Shown: one piece after another, positions 37,717-46,909 of the stretch
How positions within the stretch are numbered: position 1 is the first letter of the stretch
Layout: the number at the start of each line of letters is the position of its first letter
DNA from: JBEULC01 sp045504435
Lineage (GTDB): Bacteria; Pseudomonadota; Alphaproteobacteria; WRAU01; Hepatincolaceae
Length of the DNA stretch: 64,000 nucleotides
Assembly (NCBI GenBank): GCA_045504435.1
Contig: JBEULC010000001.1
Location: forward strand, 682,001-746,000
Direction of reading: 5' to 3'
Program-made: the position numbers and the translations under genes
The notes under the pieces: generated by a model
The model's database searches: none
Seen by the model: only the letters and a program-made list of their open reading frames with translations
Told to the model about the DNA's origin: nothing

Positions 37717-38414
37717 ATGCAAGAACAAAAAAATAAAGTAGAATTATATAAAGGTCATAGAAAAAGAACTAAAGAAAAATTTATCAATAATTATAGCAAA
37801 AACTTTGATTTACCTGATTATGAGCTTTTGGAAATGCTTTTGTTTTATACCATTCCACGCCAAGATGTTAAAGGTTTGGCAAAATCCTTAATAAGTGATT
37901 TTGGTTCTTTAGCTGATTTAATCAACGCTGATTTAGCAGATTTAAAAAATAAAGGTAATATTTCAGAAAATACTTATGTACTATTATTATTAATTAGGTC
38001 TGCTTGCTACACTTTGGTGAAAAATCCCATTCTTAATAAGCCTATCCTTAATAGTTGGAACCAACTATTAGATTATTGCTATGTAACTTTATCGTATGAG
38101 AAAAAAGAACTTATTAAATTTTTTACTTAAATAGCAAAAATATTTTGATCAAAGATGAAATTATTCAAGAGGGTACCATAAATTACGCGACTATTTATCC
38201 TCGAGAGATTTTAAAAAGAAGTTTGGATTTAGGAGCAGTAGCTTTTATTTTAGTGCATAATCATCCAAGTAGCGATTCTAGTCCTTCTAAGGAGGATATA
38301 GAAATTACGCATAAATTATTACACCTGGCAGCTAATTTAGATATAACTTTACATGATCATATAATTGTAGCGAAAAATGGAATAACTTCCTTTAAACAAC
38401 TTAATTTGCTCTAA
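37717..38414 (+). pseudogene. radC: radC, split by a one-base shift in a T run
   Basis: RadC is a JAMM-domain protein once linked to repair, with unclear function. The N-terminal part (37717-38130) has the helix-hairpin-helix region LPDYELLEMLLFYTIPRQD. It ends KELIKFFT-stop. After shifting one base in the T6 run at 38119-38124, the frame continues as FFYLNSKNILIKDEIIQEG, exactly the family sequence, then YPREILKRSLDLGA and the JAMM motif HNHPSSDSSPSKED through to the normal C-terminus at 38414. A T7 run would give an intact protein of about 232 residues. This is either a recent pseudogene, a slippage-recoded gene, or a sequencing error. Confidence 0.9.
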
Positions 38415-38546
38415 CTATGGCGTGGTGCTCCCTAAAGTAGTAATTGACCTTAAAGGCAGTTAAAGCATTGACTTTTTAAATATTACAGTTTATTCTTTAA
38501 AAACTTAACATTACAACCATAAAAATATTTAACAAATAGGGTATAA

Positions 38547-39176
38547 ATGTCTATAAATCTTGCACAACTTACAGAAGTTTTGAATCAAGCCTTTCCTAAT
38601 TCTAAAGTTTTTATTGAAGATACGGCAGGAGATGGTAAACATTTTGAAGCTCAAGTTATCTCTGATATATTTTTAAATAAATCAAGTATTCAACGCCATA
38701 AAATGGTTTATGATGCCTTAGGCAGTGTGGTTGGCAAGGAAATGCATGCTATTTCTATAGATGCTCGTACTTTTAATGAAAGTCATCTTGATAATACTAC
38801 TTCTTCAGAAATACATAGTATTAGTACAGAGGATGAGAGCCGATTATCTAATGATATTTTAAAACAAATAGATCAAGCTATAAAAAAGTATGAAATAATA
38901 TTATTTATGAAAGGGACCAAGGAGCAACCAATGTGCGGCTTTTCTGCTACAGTGGTGGGCATTTTACAAGAATTAAACGTTAGGTTTATGGGAGTTAATG
39001 TGTTAGCTTCAGAAGAAATAAGAGAAAATATTAAAATATATTCTAATTGGCCTACTATTCCTCAATTATATATCAAAGGAAAATTTGTAGGAGGGTGTGA
39101 TATTATAAGAGATATGCATATGAAAGGCAATTTACAAAAATTGCTTGAAAAAGAAAATTTATTGGTAAATAATTAA
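38547..39176 (+). CDS. BolA - monothiol glutaredoxin (CGFS) fusion
   Basis: One 209-residue polypeptide joins two proteins that normally form a complex. Residues 1-75 are BolA: LAQLTEVLNQAFPNSKVFIEDTAGDGKHFEAQV, ending with the conserved His in KEMHAISIDA (H67). Residues about 102-205 are a Grx4-type glutaredoxin: CGFS at 130-133, WPTIPQLYIKG and GGCDIIRDMH. A linker of about 25 Ser/Thr/Glu/Asp-rich residues lies between. BolA and CGFS glutaredoxins together bind a shared [2Fe-2S] cluster, with the Grx Cys and BolA His as ligands, and act in iron sensing and Fe-S trafficking. In most alphaproteobacteria they are separate adjacent genes. Here no stop or start codon context marks a boundary. 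Confidence 0.92.
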   Translation: MSINLAQLTEVLNQAFPNSKVFIEDTAGDGKHFEAQVISDIFLNKSSIQRHKMVYDALGSVVGKEMHAISIDARTFNESHLDNTTSSEIHSISTEDESRLSNDILKQIDQAIKKYEIILFMKGTKEQPMCGFSATVVGILQELNVRFMGVNVLASEEIRENIKIYSNWPTIPQLYIKGKFVGGCDIIRDMHMKGNLQKLLEKENLLVNN

Positions 39177-39258
39177 TAAAATGCTATGGTTTTCTTAAAT
39201 AAAAGCAAGCATAAAGTTAAAGATATATAGACAAAAATTATTTTAGGATTTGATAACG

Positions 39259-39984
39259 TTGATAAAATCACCACTTGATTATATTTTTATAGCTGCCAAC
39301 GAAAATTTGGGGGCTAAGAGTGCAACTGCTCATCCTTTAAATCCATGCAATAATATTATAATATTATTGCATGGATATGGGTCAGATAATAATGATTTAT
39401 CTAGCGTTGCCTCTTTATTTAAACAGTTACCTAATACTTCTTTTGTTTGTCCTAACGCTCCTTTTCCTTGTAATTATATGGGTTACCAATGGTTTGCTTT
39501 GGATTTTGTAGAAGATGAAATAGGTAATATAGATATTAAAGTTGCTGATTTTAAAGCTTTAAATAAAACTAATAAAATTCTCACTGATTTTATTGATTAT
39601 ATTTCTAATAAATATAATGTGCCTTATGAAAAAATTGGTTTATTCGGATTTTCTCAAGGCGGGATTATGGTTTTATATCATGGTTTACATAGCCCAAATA
39701 AATTTGCAGGGGTTGTATGTCATAGTGGATTATATTACGAACCTTACCAATTTAATAGTGATATAATAAAAAAACCAAAATCTGCTTATAATGACAACCA
39801 AGATATTTTGCTAATCCATGGGGAAAAAGATCGGGTAGTATCTTTTGACCATATGAAAAAAACCAGGGAATTTTTTGCAGCTAATAATTTAAAATACGAA
39901 AGCCACTTTGAAAAAAACTTAGAGCATAATATTAATGAAATTACTATGGCCAAATCTCAAGAGTTCTTTTTAAAACACTTTTAG
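39259..39984 (+). CDS. Carboxylesterase/lysophospholipase-like alpha/beta hydrolase
   Basis: Serine hydrolase of the YpfH/carboxylesterase group. The catalytic Ser is in GFSQGG, Asp in HGEKDRVV and His in LEHNINE; the oxyanion loop is LLHGYGSDNNDL. About 242 residues, cytoplasmic (no signal peptide). The start is not ATG: TTG at 39259 has AGGA 10 bases upstream, and TTG 39250 is the alternative. The substrate is unknown. A 36-bp perfect palindrome lies within the codons for the oxyanion loop. Confidence 0.88.
   Translation: MIKSPLDYIFIAANENLGAKSATAHPLNPCNNIIILLHGYGSDNNDLSSVASLFKQLPNTSFVCPNAPFPCNYMGYQWFALDFVEDEIGNIDIKVADFKALNKTNKILTDFIDYISNKYNVPYEKIGLFGFSQGGIMVLYHGLHSPNKFAGVVCHSGLYYEPYQFNSDIIKKPKSAYNDNQDILLIHGEKDRVVSFDHMKKTREFFAANNLKYESHFEKNLEHNINEITMAKSQEFFLKHF
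39341..39376. repeat. 36-bp perfect palindrome inside the esterase gene
   Basis: Bases 39341-39376 read identically on both strands (arms ATCCATGCAATAATATTA and complement, no spacer). It is inside the coding frame at the conserved NIIILLHGYG region. It is far longer than expected by chance, and the frame stays open through it. Confidence 0.95.
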
Positions 39985-40011
39985 TTTATTTAAAAGGTTT
40001 GGTAAAAAGAC

Positions 40012-40040
40012 TTGACTTAACCATATATAATTATCATAAT
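40012..40040 (+). promoter_or_regulatory. Probable sigma-70 promoter of rpsD
   Basis: TTGACT (40012-40017), 17-base spacer, CATAAT (40035-40040). This would give a leader of about 140 bases before the rpsD ATG, containing a small inverted repeat (TGTATAT/ATATACA). S4 regulates its own synthesis in some bacteria through leader RNA, so the leader may matter. Confidence 0.65.
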
Positions 40041-40185
40041 ACTGTTACCTTCTAGGAAAGTTGTATATTTTAATATACACGCTTTTACTATATTGTTGCG
40101 TACCTATTTAATATTAGGCGTGGTTATAGATAAAAGAATACTGGGACAATAATTAAAATGATTTATCATAAAATAAGGTTTATAA

Positions 40186-40800
40186 ATGACAAAAAGGCAT
40201 AACGCAAAATATAAAATCGATAGAAGATTATCGGTAAATTTATGGGGAAGAACTAAATCTCCTTTTAACGTAAGACCTAGTAGGCCTGGTCAACACGGAG
40301 CTCAACATAAAAAGCCAAGTGATTACGGAGTACAGTTAATAGCTAAGCAAAAATTAAAAGGCTATTATGCCAATATAGGCGAAAAACAATTTAGAAAATA
40401 TTTTGAAGAAGCTCTTAGGAGAAAAGGTGATACTTCACAAAATCTAATTGGTTTATTAGAATCTAGATTAGATGCCGTAGTTTATAGAATGAAATTTGTT
40501 TCTACTATGTTTGCTGCTAGACAATTTGTTAATCATGGTCATATTTTAGTAAATGGTAAAAGAGTTAATATTCCTTCTTATTTAGTTAAAGAAGGGGATG
40601 AAATTGAGATTAAGGGAAAATCTAAAGAATTAGCAATTGTATTTGCTGCGATTTCAAGTGGAGAAAGGGATGTACCTTCTTATATGGAAGCTAATCACAC
40701 CACTATGAAAGGGAAATATTTACACATACCTAAATTAGAAGATGTACCTTTTCCAGCGAAAATGGATCCAAATACTGTGGTGGAATATTATTCTAGATAA
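40186..40800 (+). CDS. rpsD: 30S ribosomal protein S4
   Basis: Primary 16S rRNA-binding protein that nucleates small-subunit assembly. The 204 residues match the family: HNAKYKIDRRLSVNLWGR, RPGQHGAQHKKPSDYG, and the S4 RNA-binding domain LESRLDAVVYRMKF with RQFVNHGHILVNGKRVNIPS. Monocistronic, with its own promoter and a strong terminator at 40835-40883. Confidence 0.98.
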   Translation: MTKRHNAKYKIDRRLSVNLWGRTKSPFNVRPSRPGQHGAQHKKPSDYGVQLIAKQKLKGYYANIGEKQFRKYFEEALRRKGDTSQNLIGLLESRLDAVVYRMKFVSTMFAARQFVNHGHILVNGKRVNIPSYLVKEGDEIEIKGKSKELAIVFAAISSGERDVPSYMEANHTTMKGKYLHIPKLEDVPFPAKMDPNTVVEYYSR

Positions 40801-40834
40801 TAATAGTTTGTAATAATATTAAATCGTTAAATAT

Positions 40835-40883
40835 AAACAATGGTTATTGTGATAAAAAAATATCATGATAACCATTGTTTTTT
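40835..40883 (+). terminator. Intrinsic terminator of rpsD
   Basis: A 20-bp stem with two G-T wobbles (arms 40835-40854 and 40861-40880), a 6-base loop of A, and a run of six T at the 3' end. It lies 34 bases after rpsD. Confidence 0.9.
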
Positions 40884-40964
40884 AATATTATATTTTTGCT
40901 CTTTACCTACTTTTACAATAAGTATTATATTTAGGCCTTTTCCCTTAAAAACATACTATTTTAC

Positions 40965-41741
40965 TTATATTTTATTTTTCTTAAAACAGCAAATATAATT
41001 TACTGTTGGCTGAGAGCTTAAATTCCAAGTTTTATTTATTATGTTAAAATTAATTCCCTTAATTTCTTGTAAATAACAAGGTAAGTTAACTTGAGAGAAA
41101 TTATGGGCCTTGTTGCCCGTACCTTCTACTAAAATATCTTCTACTAAAACTGTTAACTCTTGCGGAGTGATAAATTTTGAAAAATCATGGGTTTTTTTAG
41201 GTAGCCAACCCAAAATATATTCTGCTGTAAATTTGGCAAGCACTAAAGATTTTAGATTGCGATTGATAGTTGAAAAAAATAATAAACCACCGGGCTTGAT
41301 AAAGTGCTTAATATAGTTCACAAATTCTTTAGGATCAGCTACGTGTTCTATAATTTCCATAGCAAAAACCGCATTATATTGTTTTGAACTTTGTAGATGC
41401 TCTTCAGGAGTAGCTAAGAGATATTCTATATTTAATTGTTGCTCAATAGCATGAGCTTTGGCTTGCACAATAGAAGGCTCTGAGGCATCAAGTCCTGTAA
41501 CGTTATAACCTTTTTTAGCTAAGGCTTCACTTAATATTCCGCCTCCGCAACCTATGTCTAGTATGCTGACTTCAGCAGGATTTGCTAAAGCTTGCCCATA
41601 AGAGCTTAGGCATTGCTCAATAAAGACCATCCTCGTATGATTAAAAGCATGCAGTATTTTAAATTTTCCATCCTTTTTCCACCACTCTGTTGCCATTGCT
41701 GAAAATTTATTAATTTCTTCATCAATACTTGATTTTTGCAT
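40965..41741 (-). CDS. ubiG: Ubiquinone O-methyltransferase UbiG
   Basis: Performs both O-methylations in ubiquinone synthesis with SAM. The 258-residue protein has the family start (EINKFSAMATEWWKKDGKFK), SAM loop LDIGCGGGILSEALA (about residues 64-78), and FFSTINRNLKSLVLAKF plus ILGWLPKKTHDFSKFI in the C-terminal half. AAGGAT precedes the ATG. It is divergent from lysC, an arrangement widespread in alphaproteobacteria. Confidence 0.95.
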   Translation of the reverse strand: MQKSSIDEEINKFSAMATEWWKKDGKFKILHAFNHTRMVFIEQCLSSYGQALANPAEVSILDIGCGGGILSEALAKKGYNVTGLDASEPSIVQAKAHAIEQQLNIEYLLATPEEHLQSSKQYNAVFAMEIIEHVADPKEFVNYIKHFIKPGGLLFFSTINRNLKSLVLAKFTAEYILGWLPKKTHDFSKFITPQELTVLVEDILVEGTGNKAHNFSQVNLPCYLQEIKGINFNIINKTWNLSSQPTVNYICCFKKNKI

Positions 41742-41875
41742 TTGTGATTATCCTTGCTAAAGCTTAGTAAATTATGTTAAAAATAAAAAGGTATTTTGAA
41801 TAAGTATTTGCTCAAAATTTATTAATAGATTATATAAATAATACTATATTATTTCCTCCATAAAAAAGTAAAAAT

Positions 41876-43147
41876 ATGAAAGCTGAAACAGCAAAACCTT
41901 TAATAATTTTAAAATTCGGTGGAGAAGCTTTAGCAAATCAAAGTAAAATTGAAGAAGCAGCTAATATTATTGAGCACCATATTAATAATCAAGAAAATAT
42001 CGTAGTAGCAGTTTCTGCCATGGCGGGCTACACTAATAAACTTATTGAGTACGTTGAAGCTACGCAAATACAAGAAAAAAACAACTCTTATTATTCTGAA
42101 TATGATGTGGTGGTTTCCTGTGGAGAACAAATCACCTGTGGGTTGTTAGCTATTTCCTTACAAAAAAGAAATTTACAAGCTAGATCTTTTATGGGTTGGC
42201 AAGTACCTATAATTACCACAGCTCATCATAGTGTTTCTAAAGTAAAATATGTGGCAACCACCGAATTATTGATTTGCTTAGATAATAATATAATTCCTAT
42301 TATTTCTGGCTTTCAAGGAATTACTGAAAATAACAGAATTACCACCTTAGGAAGAGGAGGATCTGATACTACAGCTGTAGCCTTGGCCATTGCCTTAAAA
42401 GCAGATTCTTGCTGTTTTTACAAGGATGTAGAGGGAATTTACACAGCTGATCCTAAAGTTGTTCCTACGGCTTTGTTACTACCTTTTGTAAAGTATGAAA
42501 CTATGTTAGCTATGAGCTCCTCTGGCGCAAAAATTTTGCAAAATAGGGCGGTAGAACTGGCTTTAAAGCATAATATTAAACTTTTAATTAAATCTACTAA
42601 AAATTATAATTCTAAAGAAAATAGAGGAAGTATGATATTTAAAAAGGAAGAAAATCTAGAAGAAGGCTTTATTAGCGCTATCGTAACTGATGCCAACCTT
42701 TATAGTAAAATAAATATTGTGGATGCTAAGTGCGAGCATTTAAATATAAAAAATTTGCTAGAAGATTTTAATAATAAAAGTATTTATATAGACAATTTTA
42801 ATTATTTGTATAAATATTGTAATTTAAAAAATCATCATATAGCCGATTTATCCCTAGTTACTAATCAGAATAACTTTTATGCTACTTTAAAAATTATTGC
42901 TGCACACGAAGAGCATTTAAAGTATAAAGCTATTAATTTTACCGAGAATTTAGCTAGGATTTCTATTGTGGGAATAGGGATAAAAACTAATCAAAGTATA
43001 TTACAAAAGTTATTTGAAATTTTATCCAGAAATGGTATTACTATATTAATGATAGATATTTCTGATATCAAGATTAGCTTATTAGTTTTAAAGGCTGATG
43101 CCGCTAATTTAGTCAACGATTTACATAATATTTACATAAATTCTTAA
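41876..43147 (+). CDS. lysC: Aspartate kinase
   Basis: Phosphorylates aspartate at the head of the lysine, diaminopimelate, threonine and methionine pathways. The 423-residue chain keeps SAMAGYTNKLIE, TLGRGGSDTTAVALA, FYKDVEGIYTADPK and SSGAKILQNRAVELA, followed by two ACT domains for feedback control. Some core positions differ from the family: the KFGGTSV motif reads KFGGEAL (13-19), and SxGE(R/K) reads SCGEQ. The ACT region is also divergent. The enzyme may be relaxed in control or weakened, but the frame is intact. In a reduced genome its likely purpose is diaminopimelate for the cell wall. Confidence 0.9.
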   Translation: MKAETAKPLIILKFGGEALANQSKIEEAANIIEHHINNQENIVVAVSAMAGYTNKLIEYVEATQIQEKNNSYYSEYDVVVSCGEQITCGLLAISLQKRNLQARSFMGWQVPIITTAHHSVSKVKYVATTELLICLDNNIIPIISGFQGITENNRITTLGRGGSDTTAVALAIALKADSCCFYKDVEGIYTADPKVVPTALLLPFVKYETMLAMSSSGAKILQNRAVELALKHNIKLLIKSTKNYNSKENRGSMIFKKEENLEEGFISAIVTDANLYSKINIVDAKCEHLNIKNLLEDFNNKSIYIDNFNYLYKYCNLKNHHIADLSLVTNQNNFYATLKIIAAHEEHLKYKAINFTENLARISIVGIGIKTNQSILQKLFEILSRNGITILMIDISDIKISLLVLKADAANLVNDLHNIYINS

Positions 43148-43190
43148 TTATATTAATTTAAAATATTGTCTTAAAAAGGTTAAAGATAAA

Positions 43191-44189
43191 ATGAGCACTT
43201 TAGACGCTCTATATTCAAGGGGCAAAGAGTTTTTAGGGGTAGAAGTACCAATTTTAGGAGGTGCTATGTCTTGGATTTCAGAAAGTAATTTAGTAGCCGC
43301 GATTTCAAATTCTGGAGCTTTTGGTGTGCTTGCCACAGGAGCTATGACTGGCCCTTTATTATTAAAAGAAATTTTAGCTACTAAAGAAAAAACCAATAAG
43401 CCCTTTGGTGTAAATATTATTATTATGAATCCCCATTTAGAAGATCTATTAGATATTTGTATTAATGAAAAAATTAGCCATGTGATATTAGCAGGTGGGT
43501 TAGCTTCCGCTAAATCTATTGAAAAGCTAAAGCAATATGGTATAAAATCTATAGCATTTGCTCCTAGTTTTGTTGTGGCAAAAAGGTTAATTAGAAATGG
43601 CATTAGTGGTTTAATTATTGAAGGATTAGAAGCAGGAGGGCATATTGGGCCAGTTTCAACTACAGTGCTGGCACAAGAAATTCTTCCTAATGTTACTGAG
43701 GTTCCAGTATTTGTGGCAGGAGGCATAGGTAGAGGGGAAACTATGGTTAATTATTTGCATTTAGGGGCAGCAGGCGTACAAATGGGTACTATATTTGTTT
43801 GCTCAGATGAATGTATTGCTCATCCATCGTTTAAAAAAGCTTTTATTAATGCAGGAGCTAAAGATGCGCAAATAACGGTACAAATTGATCCAGATTTTCC
43901 GGTGATTCCTGTAAGAGCTATTTCTAATCAAGGAAGTATAAATTTTATTCTCTTTCAACAAGAGGTGGTAAATAAGTTTAAAAACGGCGAGTATAATAGT
44001 AAACAAGAAGCACAATTAGAAATAGAACATTATTGGGCAGGAGCTTTAAGACGAGCAGTAATAGAAGGTGATGTAGTAGAAGGATCTTTAATGGCGGGCC
44101 AAATAGTAGGGTTGGTCAATGAAATCCTTCCTGTACAAACTATTATTAATAATTGTCTTAATCAAGCAAGGGATTACTTAAAATCATAA
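43191..44189 (+). CDS. FMN-dependent NMO/FabK-family oxidoreductase
   Basis: TIM-barrel flavoprotein of the nitronate monooxygenase (2-nitropropane dioxygenase) family, 332 residues. FMN-binding features: PILGGAMSWISESNLVAAIS, GLIIEGLEAGGHIGP, VFVAGGIGRGE and AAGVQMGTIFVCSDE. NMO and the enoyl-ACP reductase FabK share these motifs, and I cannot separate them by eye. FabK would be a candidate if no FabI exists elsewhere in the genome. Its stop overlaps an ATG (TAATG) leading to rodZ, so the two are likely co-transcribed. Confidence 0.85.
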   Translation: MSTLDALYSRGKEFLGVEVPILGGAMSWISESNLVAAISNSGAFGVLATGAMTGPLLLKEILATKEKTNKPFGVNIIIMNPHLEDLLDICINEKISHVILAGGLASAKSIEKLKQYGIKSIAFAPSFVVAKRLIRNGISGLIIEGLEAGGHIGPVSTTVLAQEILPNVTEVPVFVAGGIGRGETMVNYLHLGAAGVQMGTIFVCSDECIAHPSFKKAFINAGAKDAQITVQIDPDFPVIPVRAISNQGSINFILFQQEVVNKFKNGEYNSKQEAQLEIEHYWAGALRRAVIEGDVVEGSLMAGQIVGLVNEILPVQTIINNCLNQARDYLKS

Positions 44190-44221
44190 TGTACAATAAG
44201 ATGAAAAAAGGAAGAAAATTG

Positions 44222-45472
44222 ATGGCCGAAAAAGATTATCATGTTACAGAATTTAATGTGGAAGGCTACTCAAAATTAGGTGACTACCTTAAAGTTAAAA
44301 GAGAAGAAAAAGGGCTAAGCATAGAAGAGGTAGTTAATATTATTCGTATTAGAAAGCACTTTTTACAGGCTCTTGAAGAAGAAAATTATGAAGTTTTACC
44401 AGAACGTACTTATGCTTTAGGTTATTTAAGATCCTATGCTAATTTTTTAGAAATTAAAGATGCTAACTATTTGGTTAATTATTTAGACAGTGTTTATCAT
44501 TTTACTAATCCTCATTATTCAAATAAAGATCATCACAATTATTTAGACGAAAAATACGCTTTAATTAATACGATTAAAGAAAATACTAATAATATTATTA
44601 ATCAAATTAATAAGCCAAAAGAATTAGAGGATCCTAAAACTAAAAATTTAGCAAGTCCTGAGATTAAATTAAATATAAATAAAAGCTTATTACCTGGTGA
44701 TATTAAATTTAATAATGCAAAAATTAAGAATGAGTATAAAACTCCAGTTAAAAAAAGCAATTTTACTACGTTATTATTAGTAATAATATTTATTGCTATT
44801 GTAGGTACCATTGTCTGGTTTGGAATAAAATTTACTCATTCCCCAAGAGAGTTAGACCAAAGGACGCCGCCTTCTAAAGAAACTGCTAATGAAAATGAAA
44901 TGCAAAGCCTAATTAATAAAGACGATTTTTTGGTATTAAAAAAAGATGATAACGTGGTAAACCAATTAGCTCCCGCCCCTAATCCCACTTCTAATCGTCT
45001 TACAGGAAACTCAAACTCAGGGCAAAATACGGGAAGTGGAGGAAATGCAAGTAGGGCTGGTAATTCTGTAACTAGTGGTAATAATTCATTAAATAATAAT
45101 TCTGCCCAAGCTAATTCTACCGTTAGCTCTAACGAAAATGCCCTAAGATTTTTTAAGGCTTCTTGGCCCCAAGAAAACAAGACTAGAGATATCAAATTAT
45201 TTTTTAGTGGAGATGTTTGGGTACAAATCTACAATACTGATGAGCGTAACATGTATTACTTAGATAGGATTTTTAAAGCAGGGGAAAGTTTTGAGGTACC
45301 AGGAGTAGATAAAATTAGTATGATAGTAGGCAATTATCGTAGTGTTACGATGACTGTAGATGGTATTTTAATTTACCTTAATCAACAACGTAATAATAAT
45401 TTAGTAGTAAATGGAATAATCTTGGAAAGAGATAGCTTGCTTCAAGCTTATGGTAATAATTCTAGGTATTAA
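44222..45472 (+). CDS. rodZ: Cell-shape protein RodZ
   Basis: RodZ links MreB filaments to the wall-building machinery. Order in about 416 residues: cytoplasmic helix-turn-helix (about 18-85; LGDYLKVKREEKGLSIEEV), a linker, one membrane segment (about 181-203), a Ser/Asn/Gly-rich periplasmic linker (about 250-300), and a C-terminal DUF4115 domain (FFSGDVWVQIYN, then GNYRSVTMTVDG). ATG 44222 has GGAAG seven bases upstream. An earlier ATG at 44189 overlaps the previous stop and would add 11 residues. It heads the rodZ-ispG-hisS-prfA-prmC run. Confidence 0.9.
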   Translation: MAEKDYHVTEFNVEGYSKLGDYLKVKREEKGLSIEEVVNIIRIRKHFLQALEEENYEVLPERTYALGYLRSYANFLEIKDANYLVNYLDSVYHFTNPHYSNKDHHNYLDEKYALINTIKENTNNIINQINKPKELEDPKTKNLASPEIKLNINKSLLPGDIKFNNAKIKNEYKTPVKKSNFTTLLLVIIFIAIVGTIVWFGIKFTHSPRELDQRTPPSKETANENEMQSLINKDDFLVLKKDDNVVNQLAPAPNPTSNRLTGNSNSGQNTGSGGNASRAGNSVTSGNNSLNNNSAQANSTVSSNENALRFFKASWPQENKTRDIKLFFSGDVWVQIYNTDERNMYYLDRIFKAGESFEVPGVDKISMIVGNYRSVTMTVDGILIYLNQQRNNNLVVNGIILERDSLLQAYGNNSRY

Positions 45473-45729
45473 CTAACTATCAAAGCTAAATCCTAAGGTA
45501 ATAATTTCAATATAATTATCCTAAGGTGTATACTAGTAGCTCATCAAAGCTCTTTTTATCAAGAGATCTTAAAACATATAGAAAAATTTACCTAATTTAA
45601 AAAGCTAATTTTATTGATCATGCTTTCTACTACTTATTTTTGCTGTACAAGGATTTTGTCTGTACAAGAAATAGCAAAATAGAGCTTTAACTTATATTAA
45701 TTTGCATTATAACTTTAAGGGAAATAATA

Positions 45730-46848
45730 GTGTTATATGATTATAAAATACCTAGAAGAAAAACTAAGGTGGTTAATGTGGGTAAGGTATTAATAGGGGG
45801 GGATAATCCTATTACTGTACAATCTATGACCAATACTTTAACCACAGATTTTACGTCTACTATTAAACAGGTGCAAGCTTTAGAAGCCGTAGGGGCGGAT
45901 TTAGTTAGAATATCTTGCCCAGAAAAAGAAGACACTGCTGCCTTAAAAAAAATCATCCAAAATGTTTCTGTTCCTATTATTGCGGATATCCACTTTCATT
46001 ATCGCAGAGCCATAGAGGCAGCAGAAGCTGGAGCGGCATGTTTACGTATTAATCCAGGCAACATCGGTTCAAAACAAAAGGTAATGGAAGTAGTTAAAGC
46101 TGCTAAGGATCATAATTGTTCAATCCGTATAGGAGTTAATTCAGGATCTTTAGAAGCTCATTTAATAGATAAATATAAAAGTCCTACCCCTGAGGCTATG
46201 TTAGAAAGTGCTCTTACTCATATGAAAATCTTAGAGGACTGTGGTTTTTTTAATTTTAAAATCAGTGTTAAGGCTTCTAATGTATTTTTAGCAGTCAAAT
46301 CCTATGAATTACTTTCTGCTGCTTGCGATTACCCCTTGCATTTAGGCATAACAGAATCAGGGAGCTTAAGATCCGGTACTGTGGCTTCGTCGCTTGGGAT
46401 AGGTACTTTATTGTGGAAAGGAATTGGTGATACTATTCGGGTATCTTTATCAGCAGATCCAGTGGAGGAAATTAAAGTAGGTTTTGATATTTTAAAAACT
46501 CTCAACCTTAGGGAAAAGGGAGTAAAAATTATTTCTTGCCCTTCATGTGCACGTCAAGGATTTGATGTGATAAAAAATGTGGAGGCAATAGAAAAGGCTT
46601 TAGCCCATATTAAAACCTCCGTAACTATATCAATTTTAGGCTGTGTAGTAAATGGTATTGGAGAAGCCAATTATACAGATATTGGTATTGTGGGTATCAC
46701 GGCTAAGGAAAATATTATATATATTAAAGGTAAAAAAGATCATAAAATTGATAACGAAAATTTAGTAAATCATGTAGTGAGTTTGGTAGAAAATTACGCT
46801 AAAGAAAAAGAACCAAACATAGTGAATAACTCTAATAAATTAATATAA
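45730..46848 (+). CDS. ispG: 4-hydroxy-3-methylbut-2-enyl diphosphate synthase IspG
   Basis: Fe-S enzyme of the MEP isoprenoid pathway, which supplies the tails for ubiquinone and undecaprenol. The three cluster cysteines are in SCPSCARQG and GCVVNGIGEA, with the cluster Glu in the latter; the barrel half has VQSMTNTLTTD and RINPGNIG. The start is GTG at 45730 with AAGGGA upstream, and the next codons match the family N-terminus (RRKTKVVNVGKVLIGG). Length 372 is typical of the two-domain form. Confidence 0.95.
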   Translation: MLYDYKIPRRKTKVVNVGKVLIGGDNPITVQSMTNTLTTDFTSTIKQVQALEAVGADLVRISCPEKEDTAALKKIIQNVSVPIIADIHFHYRRAIEAAEAGAACLRINPGNIGSKQKVMEVVKAAKDHNCSIRIGVNSGSLEAHLIDKYKSPTPEAMLESALTHMKILEDCGFFNFKISVKASNVFLAVKSYELLSAACDYPLHLGITESGSLRSGTVASSLGIGTLLWKGIGDTIRVSLSADPVEEIKVGFDILKTLNLREKGVKIISCPSCARQGFDVIKNVEAIEKALAHIKTSVTISILGCVVNGIGEANYTDIGIVGITAKENIIYIKGKKDHKIDNENLVNHVVSLVENYAKEKEPNIVNNSNKLI

Positions 46849-46909
46849 TTCTGCTTGCTTTAACGTTTTAATTAAATGAAATAATCAATCTTAATAAGAA
46901 TAGAAAAAA

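Noticed and set aside
43148..43726. 192-codon frame antisense to the NMO/FabK-family gene
   Set aside because: The plus-strand frame carries clear FMN-binding motifs; the antisense frame has none.
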